A DNA stretch of 64,000 bases from the NCBI RefSeq assembly GCF_029227915.1, contig NC_079885.1, positions 25,545,001-25,609,000 on the forward strand, read 5' to 3'. Made by a program: the position numbers and the translations under genes. A model generated the notes under the pieces. The model saw only the letters and a program-made list of their open reading frames with translations. It did not search any database and was not told the DNA's origin. The stretch's first letter is position 1. Every line of letters starts with the position of its first letter. Origin of the DNA: Hydractinia symbiolongicarpus (taxonomy: Eukaryota > Cnidaria > Hydrozoa > Anthoathecata > Hydractiniidae). Of this stretch, positions 48,286 through 60,040 are shown piece after piece.

Positions 48286-51268
48286 TCACAAAACTTGAAG
48301 AAGTGAATCATCTTCAAGCTGAAAAAATTCTTCCCATATGTCATCACTAAGATCATCACTAACCAAATACTCGCTTGGTATATTATCGTCATTGCTTCTA
48401 TTTGCGTTAACTTCACCACCAAGCTCAGCAGAGTCTCCACAATCTTCGTCATCATCATCTATTCCAATTAAATCAACACATGAATTGTTTTTAGTTTCTT
48501 CAGTGCATTTGTTAGAAGATAATTCTTTATCAAACTTAACATTCTCTTGCTGCTTTAAAGGTTTTAGATTAACTTTTACTGGCAAAATATCAATGTCAAA
48601 ATCTTCATCATCAAAATCTAAATAATCTATATCAAATTCAGTATCATTTTCCATTAGCGTGTCTTCTTGAAGAAGAAGTTTTGCAGGTGTAGGTGGTATG
48701 TTTTCAGCATTTTCACAGCTCTGTGTGGTTGAACCTTTTTTATTGCCACGATTTTCAATTACATTCAAGTTATCATCAATATCAAATTCGACATTAAAAA
48801 GATTGTTCAGTTCTTCATCACCAGAGATATCAAACTGTTCAATGTTGTCCTCTTCAATGGCCGGATTGACTTCATCAGGAATTCTTACATCTTCAGACCT
48901 ATAGTTTATGCAATCAGGATCATGACATTTTTGATACAGCACGCAGAGTTTTAAATCAGCTACATAATAAACATGATTGCTTTTGTGTTGTCGTTGTATA
49001 TTTCCACACCACCGATTCTCTCCAATATCGTATATCATCATTTGACTCTTTCGGTAAAACATCCACCTTCGAATAATACCTACAAAAGAAATAATCATGA
49101 ATGTCAGTTAGCTTTAAATAATTCGACATAGCTAAATGTATGTAATGTTATATGTATGTAATATAAGTTTACTGGTACAAAAACAGGTTATAGTATAAAA
49201 AAATCCGGTAATGTTATTGGTTTACGCCTTATTTAACCGAGCTTTGTATGGAGTCGTATTGGCTGGTTCGGGAATTCATTAATAATATGAATAAATAAGA
49301 AACAGATTTCCACAGGCCACAAGAAAAAAAAAATAGTTGCTCACTGAAAACCATCTTTTTGTTTTCAATTTACCTAAAAAATGAATTGAATTTGTTTCGA
49401 GACATTACAAAAGTTTAATTGGACAACCTTAAATTACAAAATTATCATAATAAAGTGTGTTTTTTTTTAAACAAAACATGGCTTCCAATTTTTGTTTGCA
49501 AAAGAAAAATATATTTTAAATGAGATGTAGTCAGGTAATAATTAATAATTTACTTTTGACTTCAGGCTTTGTATTTCACAGTACATCTAAACTGGCCAGT
49601 TGCTGGTGTTTTTAAATATTACCAAATGTTAAAAGAAAAAAGATTCGCTACTTTTTTAACCCTTACTTTTTTCACCATGCTTATTGGCTTGTTTGAGAAC
49701 AAAAATATCCAAAGTGGGGAAATGAGTCCTCTGAGAACCTTCTTCAAATTCTTTCGACGTTGTATCTACAAAATAAACAACACAAACATGTACACAGTGC
49801 AATAAAATGAGGGACATTCTTGTTGCTAAATTTAGTAAGAAGAATTTATATTTAGCAGGGAGAAAATATTCTCTGTTAAATTATAATATACCCAATAAAC
49901 AAGAGAGAATTTAGTGTTTATATTTTCTAAACTCTTACCATATTTTGACGTCCCACATTAACAGAAATCAAGACATACTTGTCGTGGAAAAAACTCTCAA
50001 CTAAAAAGCCTTATATTTTATCACACTCACATTGTCATTTACCTCAATATATTATTTATTAACACCTTGTCCTATCTATCCATAATGGCAATAAAACTCA
50101 GTAAATATTTAGACAAAATTTAATGTGTTTATTTATAACTTTATTCGCGCAAACAAAATACTAACAAAAACAAGTACATACATGCAGATTGATTTTGACT
50201 GTACTTCGAAACCTTTGCACCATCATCACCAAAATTCAGTAGGTTGACATTATGAATATCTTCAATAAATGGGCACACTAAAGTATCCGAAAACTTCTGA
50301 TAATCTGCATCAAAGGTTCGATTCTTAATTCTGTATACTTCTCGTTCAATAGCTGTTAAATGTGTCTTAAATTTGTATTCATTTTCTTTAGCAATACACA
50401 AAGGGACATGTTTTGAAACTTTGCTGGATCTGTACAACCGAAAATTCCGATTTTTCGAATACACTGACAAGTCGCATAGAAATGTTGGCCCGTTATCACT
50501 TGCTACAAGTAGTTTTTTCAATTTCACTTTAATGTCATCAGCACATGTGTTGTTATATTCTGGCCATGCATTAAAAATGTGTGGAAAATATTTATTTGGA
50601 TTGCCAGTTTCTACATATGACCGAAGAGCAAAACAAACATCTTTAACAAAATCTCCACATTGAATATTGTTTCTGAAATATGTACTGTCCTTGAAATGAA
50701 AGATAAGATGTCTAGAAAACTTGCTGTCAGTTGTTGAATCTAAATCAACTACGTCATTACGTGTGCATTCAATTCCAAATGCTTCAAATAAACATTTACA
50801 AACAATATCAATGAAAAAGTTTAAAACACTTATTCCATTCAAATTTTCATTTAATTCTGTCTTAAATTCAATATCAAAGTACAAACGACATGGCTTGCAC
50901 TCGCGAATAACTTCATAAAAATGAAAATACCTCTTCTCCATTAACTCATATTTGGCCCAAAATTGTTTACAGGTTGTCACAAGGTATTTTCTCTTTCCAT
51001 TACTTTTTTCATACGCAAACAGTGAAAAACATGGCTCCTTTAACAAAATACAATAGCTTATAGCTTCTTGTTGCCTTGGAAACCATCTCCAAACATTGCG
51101 TTCAGAAAAACATCTAAAGTATTGATGAGCATTTGGTAAAGGTCTTTTTTTAAACTCTTTCTCTCGCTCATGTCTAAGACGTTTTTTGCAGAGTTGATGA
51201 ATGAATTCTTTTTTTGTTGATCCGTTATAAAATGACTTTGGGCAAAATCCTTTTTCAATTTTATTCAT
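48286..51268 (-). CDS. PRIMPOL: PrimPol, DNA-directed primase/polymerase
   Basis: Three exons, 51268-50182, 49765-49667 and 49079-48286, join in phase to 659 residues (human 560). It is an archaeo-eukaryotic primase-type enzyme that re-primes stalled replication forks in nucleus and mitochondria (established). Motif I L-Y-F-D-I-E-F gives the catalytic Asp132 and Glu134; motif II S-R-H is at 185-187; motif III Asp266 is in L-C-D-L-S-V-Y, followed by the family block R-N-F-R-L-Y-R-S-S-K. The zinc knuckle is complete: Cys420, His427, Cys447 and Cys452, one residue off the human numbering. The C-terminal 200 residues are very acidic and end D-D-I-W-E-E-F-F-Q-L-E-D-D-S-L-L, plausibly an RPA-binding tail. 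An acceptor-like AG lies 8 nt before the chosen ATG. The longer acidic linker accounts for much of the extra length. Confidence 0.95.
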
Positions 51269-51415
51269 TTGCTCGTCTAAGAACAAAAGATATCATGATG
51301 AAGACAGGAAATTGAAGTATAAATTATATAAAACATAAATTCAAGGACATTTTTCTTATTTTCCTAAAGGTGTATTTCAGGACTAAATGACTAACCATGC
51401 TTAATTTCCAGGAAA

Positions 51416-52150
51416 TTGAGAAAAAAATTCGCAACAAAAGATGTTGGTGCCATTATAGCAGTAGTCCAGTTGAATATCCAAGCCTTTTACATCAAAGACA
51501 GGGAGGAGTCGCCACTTGTTCCTTGCTTTAGAAAACTCCAAAAATTGTTCGCCCAATCATATCAAGAGATTCCACTGACGAGGAATGACAAACATTTCTG
51601 AAGCAATGGGATCTGTTCAAACATAGCATGGAGATCCCAAACAGACAATTGACAACCGAAATGTGGCAATGCTGTGACCAGGATTTGGAAGTAGATTTAT
51701 TTAGATCGATAGACAATGTATTAACTGTTGCTGAAGCTGTCCTACTAAATGCTACAAAAAGAGTAGCAGTGATATCCACAGCGAAAAGCGTGCGAAAAAC
51801 TGAACTTTTATCCATGCGTCAAGATCACGGACAACCTGTTCGCACATTTGTTACCAAAGTCAAGGGTAAAGCACAAGTCTGTTCATTTACAAAGGCTTGC
51901 CCTTTACAATAATGTCACCAACAGGTGGAATTTACAGATGATATAGTTAAATATGTTGTTGTTGCGGAATTGCAGACAAAGAGATAAGAAAAGGATGTCT
52001 TGGGTTATGCTGACCCAGACACAAGAAGGTTAAACGACACTGTTTCTTTGATCAAAACAAGGAGATGACAGCACGGGCTATACCGGACCAGGTTCTGTGT
52101 GGGGCTACTACTGAGTCAGAAAACAGAAGTGTGAACATTGCTGATTGAGA
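51416..52150 (+). pseudogene. Ty3/gypsy-type gag relic
   Basis: A broken frame at 51416-51600 and an open frame of 94 codons at 51628-51912 read like a retrotransposon capsid region. The recognisable part is a Met-Arg-Gln-Asp-His-Gly-x-Pro-x-Arg-x-Phe block followed by Lys-Gly-Lys-Ala, common in cnidarian and echinoderm gypsy gag proteins. Further downstream the frame is interrupted by several stops to about 52150. No protease or polymerase follows directly. It is a dead fragment, probably separate from the copy at 55200. Confidence 0.6.
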
Positions 52151-53333
52151 AAAAAACATCAGTTGCAGTTGGACTATGGAAGAGAACTTTGTTATGAAAG
52201 AATCTCAAGAGTGGTACGAGAGGAAACTACTGCCATATTTTTGAAGATAAGTTTCATTTCAGTTTGTCAAAGATTTGGGTTAAAGACTGAAGGTAATACC
52301 AATCTTTTGCTACACCAGTGCATAAAGATTTTTAAACTCAGAAGAACATGAACAAAGTCCCGATAGAAAATATAAATTAATTATAAGCCTATGAATCCCT
52401 AGCAAGATGCTTTAAAATTTTAGAAAGTGTTCATGTATGGTGTATATATATATAAAAACCCTTTAGATTTTCTAAAAAATGATTTCGAAAAGAGACCTGG
52501 ATTAAGACAAAATGAGGCAGTTGCCACGCCAAAAAAATCTAAAAATTTTGAAAATCTGTTCTCTTCTTATAACATGAATACTCAACCTATGTTAACATCA
52601 ACTCAAGTATATAAATCTATTTATGGAACGGCCTAAAACAAATATTGTAAGGCTCTGAGAATTTAAAATCCATGGGTCAATTGGGCAGTAGGTCAGAGTA
52701 TATAAGTAAGGATTCAAGATTAAAAATTGACATTTGTGCAGCTGTTATAACAACAATAACTCTTGGTAATCCTTTGAGACCATTTCTAAAAGTCCTTCAG
52801 TAGCCTCAATGAAACAGATTTTGCAGAGCTATTTTAAAGAAAAATATGCAACCATTAGTAGTACCTCCCAGTCTACAACTGAGTAAGACTTTGTAATTAG
52901 AACCATGGCAGCTAGGCAAAAGATCCTAATCATATCTAAAGAGGGTTTTCCTATTGATCCTAAGCTTTTAAAACAAAGCTTTTTTTAAGCTAGTTAAAGC
53001 AGGGGTCCCATGACAAAAACACAGATTTTATATATGATTTTATGCCAATTTACACCCTATTTTATGCTATTTTATGTTTTTTACTTCTAATTTCACGCCA
53101 TTATTTATGAAAATTTAGCTAATTTTATGCCAATGATTAAATTTGATAACTGTATGGTTCAATGGTCCTTACTAATTTCTCAAAAATTTGACGAATCTCC
53201 TACAAAAACTGGATAAACCTTGGAAAACTGGTTAAACACATAAAAAAGTGCTTTGAATTTGTTTTGACAGTCTATAATTTTACCACCATTGCTAAACAAT
53301 GGGTTAAATCAATCAAGTCTAAGGGTTTGCCTC
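52151..53333. other. Degenerate repeat-derived sequence
   Basis: Short decayed coding-like segments are present (for example at 52440-52636 and 52800-52990), none assignable. Words of the type attttatgccaa recur at 53030-53140 and again at 54395-54440, on the far side of the inserted element, so this was probably one repeat family before the insertion. Confidence 0.35.
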
Positions 53334-53337
53334 TTAA

Positions 53338-54089
53338 CCCTATTCGGTCCGGGGTTTTTCGAACATACTATGACCGGGGGCGGATTCCGCCCCCTCTCAA
53401 TAACTTTTCATAGGATTGTTCAAATTGAATCAAACTTGGTAAACTTATAGTACGTCATAAAAGGAACAAAATGGCGTCAATAAACTTTTGCTTGCGTCAG
53501 CACATTTTCTGTGACGTCATCAGAAGGTTGAAAATTGTTAAAAATGCCACTATCTGCTTTAAATATAATTACTTTTGTTCTAGAGCGAATTTTTACATTC
53601 TGTTTGAAGTTTCTGAAAGTTAAATAAAAGTTATTTAACATATCTTCCGGTTTTTACATGGATCGGATAAAAAATTGCCAAAAATTGCCCGAAAATCCGT
53701 TTTTTTCCGATTTTCGGGTGAAATCTGACAAAATCGGGAAATCGTACTAGTCACGTGTTCAAATTATTCAAAATGATTCTTCGTGATGAAACAAAGTTGT
53801 GTTGCAAGTTTCAAGTTCTAAGGATAATCCTAACAGGAGTTATTATATTTTCCCCATTATAAGGATTTCATAGAGATTTTTAGGGGTGGTTTCGAGTAAT
53901 GGCCAATATCAAAGCCTCTGAAAGGTATGGGACCTAAAAAATTAGCATGAAGGTTTCTAATAGATAAATGTTTAAACTCAGTAAGTATCATAGCCATATA
54001 ACAAAGCAATCAGGAGTTATTAAAAAAAACCGTCAGGGGGGGCGGAATCCGCCCCCCTCCCCCCCTCCCACCCCCCCGGCCGAATAGGG
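53338..54089. mobile_element. piggyBac-like non-autonomous element (TTAA duplication)
   Basis: A 752-bp element starts CCCTATTCGG and ends CCGAATAGGG, flanked on both sides by TTAA (53334-53337 and 54090-54093). TTAA targets and termini starting CCC are the hallmark of the piggyBac superfamily. Just inside, the ends carry matching G/C-rich words (gggggcggattccgccccct at left, ggcggaatccgcccccct at right). No transposase frame is present. A degenerate relative lies in an SLC38A7 intron (34150-34450). Confidence 0.82.
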
Positions 54090-54110
54090 TTAAGTTTGTT
54101 TCTGAAACAT

Positions 54111-54145
54111 TTTGTGTTACAGCATTTTGAATGCTGTAACACAAA
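54111..54145. repeat. Perfect 16-bp inverted repeat, 3-base loop
   Basis: TTTGTGTTACAGCATT, loop TTG, then the exact reverse complement. It lies 22 bases beyond the piggyBac-like element. Confidence 0.85.
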
Positions 54146-54473
54146 TTTTACAATAAGCTAAAAATTCATCATTTTTAACAAAACTGGGCCAAGGATAACT
54201 TTTTCCCCACTCTGGACAGTGTTTAATCAACACTATTGTAATTAATAACCTTAAAAAAGTTGTTCTACTCTTTTCTTGACTTAAACAATTGCTACAAACT
54301 CTGGGAAATGTCATAAGAATAATAAATGCTGAGTAAAGAGCAAACAAAATTAAAAACAACTGCATAAACAAAATTTTGGAGAACATGTACAAAAATTGTG
54401 ATTTTTTATGCCAACAAAACAATTTTATGCTAATTTTATGATTTGATGCTGGTTTACAATCCCCAACATTATA

Positions 54474-54939
54474 AAGAGGGTGCCGATAAGCCGCAAACGC
54501 CGCATATATACGGGCGAGTTCGGGCAACTTTTCGAATAAAATTGGTGGTTGTCCCCCGAAACCGCCCGCACTTTCCTTAGCTCGCCCGGAACATTCCCGA
54601 AATGCAATTCCTTGTAACAAACCATGCGGACGATAGTTGGGAAGAAGGCGCTAGAAGAGAAAGGAGTTAATAAAGTTTATATAAAGTCTTTATAAAGTAA
54701 ACTTTATCAAAAACCATCAAAAACAGTTCTTTTAAGAACTTCGCTACCACATAGTAAGTTTATTTTAATTTTTATAGATTTTTTGAATCACATTAGTGTC
54801 TATTTCTTTTTGTTTTTCAGGCATTGTTCGGGCCTATGCGGGTTTTTTCGGGCGAATACTTGATATTTTTTCAAAACGCCGAACTCGCCAGTAAACGCCC
54901 GCACTTTTTACGGCGTATGCGGCTTATCGGCACCCTCAT
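54474..54939. mobile_element. hAT-like MITE with 8-bp target duplication
   Basis: A 466-bp element whose ends are inverted over about 20 bp (gagggtgccgataagccgc; only the second base from each end differs just outside this word). It is flanked by the 8-bp direct repeat ACATTATA (54466-54473 and 54940-54947). Eight-bp duplications are typical of hAT transposons. Its interior is rich in cgggcga/cgcccg words and clearly more GC-rich than its surroundings, suggesting recent arrival. It has no transposase. Confidence 0.8.
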
Positions 54940-55416
54940 ACATTATATCAGAACTGAAACCTCTTTTGAAAAGAGGGCCTGATATTTCAAAGGAAAAGTT
55001 ATTAGAGTATCTTAACTTGGCAGTGACGGATGAAAAGGAAAGACTTCAAATCAAAAAAATCATGGGAACAAACAAAATTTCTATCAAAGAAAATAAAAAT
55101 TCTCTGGGCAAAATAATGATGCTTAGCTAACCTAAAATTAATTTAATTTGCATTGAATTGAATAATTTAAAAAAAACAGGGCGCAGAAATTTCTTCATCC
55201 TTGGTTAGGAAAACCGATCTAAAATCCTACGATGACTGAATCTTAGAGACACAATAGACATTTACAAGCAAGCAAGAGTACAGGAAATCTGGGCACAGCA
55301 GCGTCGCCATCTTGATTATCTTGATAATCCGTCACAAACTTCCCGTTCGCCAGGCATGAATAGACGGAAAAATTTGCAGACGCAACAATGTCCGCAGCCC
55401 TTGTCCTCGCTGTTTT

Positions 55417-56580
55417 CTACGATGGCCCTGAAGGCTCACATTGTGCACGGTGTTCTTGGTTCTGTGCGAGCTCTTCTTAGCACATTGCGCGGTGTTTAAC
55501 GACCTAATGCGCTCTTCTTGGCTTACTTCGCGCTGTTCTCCATATAAAATTTCGAGAGTTGTTCTTCTGAACCTGACTTTTCATAAGTAGACTGGGGCAG
55601 AGTTGTGAAGCCAGCAGGTCAGTAGTTTATATTAACTTTTTATCTTATAAAGGAATACTTTTATTTCTAGCGCTTCTTTTAGTTTAGACATGATGGAGGA
55701 ACTAATCGAGTCGTACTTTTTAGATGGATATACAAATGTTGAAATTTTGGGTTTCTTAGCCATTCAACACAATATTTACATAAGTGTATCAACACTTAAA
55801 AGAAGACTGAAGGAAAAAAATTTGCGTAGGAGTATCTCAAAACAGAACGAAGACAGAGCTGCAATAGGAGCAGAGGTAGCAAGACAGCTTTTTGGCAGCG
55901 GCAGTAATTTGGGTATGCAACTGTATGGAAGTTCAATATATTATCTTTTGTTACAGTTGATAATGACTATGTTTCATTTAGGATACAGAAAGATATGGAG
56001 TATCTTGAAAAAAATGGGTATTGTTGTTAACCGTAACACAGTTATGAAAATTGTCAGGGAATTGGACCCAGAAGGAGTGTCAACAAGGAAGAAGAAAAGA
56101 CTTCGCCGACGAATATACTCAGTACCTGGTCCAGGCTTTCTGTGGCACATCGATGGCTATGATAAGTTGAAGCCATATGGATTTTCGATACTCGGGTGCA
56201 TTGACGGATTTTCCCGCAAAATAATTTGGATGAAAGTTTCTCCAAGCAACAAAGATCCAAACATAATTGCAGCATACTTTCTCTTGGCAGTTAAGGAAAA
56301 CGCAGCGGTGCCTACTAAAATCAGGTCAGATGATGGCACTGAAAACAGTTTGATCGAGCCTATACAAATAACACTGAGGGCCGAACATGATGACGAATTT
56401 GCAGGCCTTGCAAGTTATGTTATTGGTACATCTCCATCCAAGAGCGCACACTGACCAAAGAAGAGCGTGCACAAATCAAAGAAGAGCGCGCACTGACTAA
56501 AGAAGAGCGCGCACTAAGCAATGCAAGGCGTAAGTGATTGAGAACACCGCGCACAACGTGAGCCTTCAGGGCCATCGTAG
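55417..56580. mobile_element. 1.16-kb TIR element carrying an integrase-core gene
   Basis: The ends are inverted repeats: ctacgatggccctgaaggct on the left and its exact reverse complement on the right, with 38 of the first 40 bases matching. Both sides are flanked by TTTT (55413-55416 and 56581-56584), a 4-bp target duplication. Inside the right end a 21-bp subterminal unit containing aagagcg starts at 56440, 56461, 56482 and 56503; related gctcttctt words lie inside the left end in inverse orientation. Such subterminal repeats commonly bind transposase. The sole gene is the integrase-core frame at 55690-56454. The copy sits inside a retrotransposon zinc-knuckle coding region. Confidence 0.88.
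55690..56454 (+). CDS. Integrase-core (DDE/rve fold) protein, C-terminally truncated
   Basis: 254 residues. Residues 1-47 form a helix-turn-helix-like region (D-G-Y-T-N-V-E-I-L-G-F-L, then S-T-L-K-R-R-L). Residues 97-142 have G-Y-R-K-I-W-S-I-L-K-K and a basic R-K-K-K-R-L-R-R-R run. The core begins with F-L-W-H-I-D-G-Y-D-K-L-K-P-Y-G and reaches I-R-S-D-D-G-T-E-N. This matches a family of integrase-core proteins scattered as apparent single genes through cnidarian and fish genomes. Asp155 and Asp214 are the first two acidic catalytic residues. The family's next block, with the third (Glu), is missing: the frame ends at S-K-S-A-H* inside the element's subterminal repeats. Catalytic activity is therefore unlikely, unless a downstream exon exists; none was found. 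It may still bind DNA. Confidence 0.75.
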   Translation: MMEELIESYFLDGYTNVEILGFLAIQHNIYISVSTLKRRLKEKNLRRSISKQNEDRAAIGAEVARQLFGSGSNLGMQLYGSSIYYLLLQLIMTMFHLGYRKIWSILKKMGIVVNRNTVMKIVRELDPEGVSTRKKKRLRRRIYSVPGPGFLWHIDGYDKLKPYGFSILGCIDGFSRKIIWMKVSPSNKDPNIIAAYFLLAVKENAAVPTKIRSDDGTENSLIEPIQITLRAEHDDEFAGLASYVIGTSPSKSAH

Positions 56581-59424
56581 TTTTCAATGCGGTGGTACTG
56601 GTCACCGTCGTTTAGAATGTACGAAATCCGTTTTTGAAATAAACGCTCCTAGAATACCGAATGAGCCAACCGAAAAAAACTAACATGAATCAGCTCCTTT
56701 GAAACAAGAAATGGAAGCTTTAAAGTCCTCACATGTAAATAGCAAATGTTGTGTTTATTGCAAAAAGATTGGAGCGAGTTTGTTTCAGTGTACTAAATGT
56801 CATTCTGGCCTGTATTGTACGAAAACATCTCAAAAGAAAGACATAAATCATCGCTTGCCGTGCAGGGCTATCGACTCGTTGGAAACACACGAGCGGGGCT
56901 GTTTAAAAGCTTTAGTGTATCAGACATTAACGTAATAACCAAAAAACAATAGTTAAAATTGATAAACTATCAGACATAAACCAACAGCAGAATTCGTTGC
57001 TAATAATGTGTCTATGGGACACCAGTAGTTCCATGGTTGGGGTCGTGAATGCCGACTGGCTACAGACAAAATTTCTGACACTGCTGTAAACAGTATTGTG
57101 GAATTAACGGGAGAAAACGAGGAAATATCGTTACAAACCGCAATTAATACGGAATTACCAATCGTAGGAGTAGCACCGTTGACTTTTCAATTAGGGGATA
57201 AAATCGTTTTTGACGTACCGTTTTTAGACACGCCAGTACTGTTAAGTTTACCGGTCGATGGTTATTATAATGTCATCCAACACATAGTTTTAAATCATTC
57301 GTCTGAACTTTCGGAATTGTTAAAATCTATTTTGCCTCAGGTAACTGATTCAAATTTAAATGTTGTTTACCAAATCAAAGAAAAAGAGAAAAATACCGAC
57401 TGGTTAGCCGATGTGAAAGTTTGTATAATGTTACGATTCCTAACAACACCGCGTTTCAGATGCAAAACAAAAGTCATGGGTGACAGGTCGAATGTATCCA
57501 TTCTATGTAAACCATCAATTATTGGTGATTTTGATGATGAGCTAAAAATCTAAATGTCCCTTGCCAGGGCAAGCCGAGGAAAATCGCCGCATATCAACAC
57601 ATTATGACCATAAATCCAACAAACCGTAAAATAAGGCACCCGCAAAACAAACATCCGCTGTGGTACTGGTAAATTACCAACCAACAAAATATCATGTTAC
57701 AACAAAGAAAGTATTAAAGTCAACCAAATACAGATAAAGATGAGTAGTGAGGACAAAGAGAACGATTGGTTTCCTGAAATCGATTTAAAGCACCTTCGGA
57801 AAGAGGGAAGAAATCAAGCAAAGCAATTATTTGAAAAGTTAAAAGACGTCTTTACCCGTTCCAGCAACAATATTGGTTCAATTAAAAATTTTAAAATGAA
57901 AATCAAGCTAACCAACTCCATTCCAGTTGCTAAGCCATGTAGGTCAGTTCCCAGAAATCTGTATTGAGAGAAGTAAAAGAATACATGGATAATTTGCTCT
58001 TAAATGGTTGGATAGAGAAATCTTATTCGTTGTATAGTAGTCCATTCGTTTGTGTAAGAAAACGAACGGCGGTATTTGCCGCTGCACCGACTACCGAGAC
58101 CTTAATTGTGAAACTATTTCTGGCAAACAGCTAATTCCTCGCTTAAAAAACATACTAGACAGTCTGGAAGGTCAGAAATGGTTTTCGACACTCGATATGA
58201 ACACAGCATACCACCAGGGGTATATGGAAGAATCATCACAAAAGTTTACCGTATTTTTAACACCATGGTTTTTATATGAGTGGCTACGTATTCCGTTTGA
58301 ATTGACCAATCCACCACCTGTTTTTCAGAGGTATGTAAATAAATGCTTACATAGTCTTCATGGCATTATCTACCGTTCATACTTAAAGAAAATGAAAAAT
58401 TGTCACGCTTTGTCACTGTGGTGAAAAACAAATAATTGTCAATGAATTAAATAATATCCTTCAGTCCTAAAGTCATCGCTTTTCAAGACTTCAGCCTCCC
58501 ACTCATAGTTCACTGCCACACGTCTAAACAGAAACTTTGGGTTTAATAACGCTATAACACTTGGAAAATAATCAGCTACGCTTCTCACTCGCCCGCCGAA
58601 CGTAACTACCATCTGCATAGCGGCAAATTAGAATTTTTGGTATTAAAATGGGCAGTTATTAAACGTTTTAAGAATTCTTTGGGTTATGGCCCTTATTTTA
58701 AATTTATACCGACAACAATCCACTAACGTATGTCACAACCACTGCGAAAACAATCAACCTGTCTGTGTATCTAGGCTATCTGAAATTAACCTTACAACTG
58801 CAGGTTCAGCCGTGATTGAAGATGGTGACATGTCTCCGTTGCAGAATGAAGATGACGTCATCAAGCCTGTTTATGATTCTGTGTTAAATGGACGGTGGCC
58901 GAAGAACTTGCATTGTTTGCAAAGGAAATCAAGATTTCTCTAGAACCATTTAGAATATTAAAGATAATGAATAACATACTGGTTAGAACAACATATACAC
59001 ACAACCAAATTGTTTTACTGCGCAAATAGAAACAAATAGTGTATCAGGAAATTGCATGAAAAACATTTGGATGTTTTATTGGCCATGTATGACAAGAGAT
59101 ATAACGCACTATGTACGTCACCAATGCAAATACCTTAAAAAGAATTCACCAAATCAACTCGAAAGAGCTCCATTGGTTCCGATAAAATCTACGGCACCGT
59201 TCGAGATAGTTTCCATTGATTAAATGAAATTAGATCAATGTAAAGGTAATGATTTGTGACTACTTCAACTGTTACGTCCACACATTGCAACAAAACGTGC
59301 GGCAGGAAAGATATTTAACGATTACATAAGACTGCACCACGACCAACGAGGAGAATTCAATAATGATTTGTTTAACGGTTTACACGAACAACTAAAAAAT
59401 CTCTGACGAACGGATCACGGACAA

Positions 59425-60040
59425 CCAAAAAGACCAACCAAGCAAGAACCAATGAACGCGCCTACAAACGACGAACAAACGAACTTTAAGAAATAGACAA
59501 ACCTCAACGTACTGAGGGACACCTGACAGATTCATGGCAATCTAACAGATTCACGATGAGCTGTCTGACGCATGACAAACAAACAGACGTACAATAAATA
59601 TTAGATACATATAACAGTTGGATGAACACGGCACGCACAACAAACATACTAACATACTAACAAACAACAAATTGTCAGATGCATAACACACGGACGAACG
59701 AACAATAAATACAGAACATACGCACAACTGTTAGAAAAGCATGGTACATGGTACAAACATACACAGAAACGACGGCAAAAAACTGAAAAAAAACCCGACG
59801 AACGAACCACGGACAATAAAAAACAACAAACCGTACTGACGAACGATGAACTCCCACAAAGAACAAACTCTCAAAAAAACTGACGGACTAACTTCCGAAA
59901 AGACAAACTCCTAATAGACTGGCGAATCATGCAGCACGCATATTTTAATTAGCGCCACGTTTTTACTTACTGCTTTTGCCCAGCAACATACTTTTATCCT
60001 ATTCACGTCACCTGAAGTAACGTGAATAAGATGAATAGTA
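59425..60040. other. Strand-asymmetric gacgaac-rich tract
   Basis: The plus strand is rich in A and C with many gacgaac/acgaacaa/acaaac words and few G runs, giving a simple-repeat character to about 59930. At 59998-60035 a palindromic tattcacgtcacc/gaagtaacgtgaata motif occurs. No gene is supported. Confidence 0.5.

Larger units (their letters stand above)
55200..59420 (+). pseudogene. Decayed Ty3/gypsy retrotransposon, interrupted by a TIR element
   Basis: Segments appear in gag-pol order. A nucleocapsid-like zinc-knuckle codon set is split by the insertion at 55417-56580. A Cys-rich MYND-like frame is at 56699-56935, followed by unassigned frames to 57553. Reverse-transcriptase N-terminal part is at 57740-57967 and fingers/palm at 58050-58424 (catalytic-loop region with the L-D-M-N-T-A-Y-H motif; the Y-x-D-D motif is lost). 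RNase H-like sequence lies near 58580-58720, and the integrase zinc/linker region near 59070-59225. Many stops and frameshifts separate them, so it is inactive. No LTR pair was recognised. Two breaks also lie inside the reverse-transcriptase part. Confidence 0.75.

Noticed and set aside
56699-56935. Independent MYND zinc-finger gene
   Set aside because: The Cys-rich spacing is MYND-like, but it lies between gag-like and polymerase segments of the gypsy relic and lacks its own gene structure.
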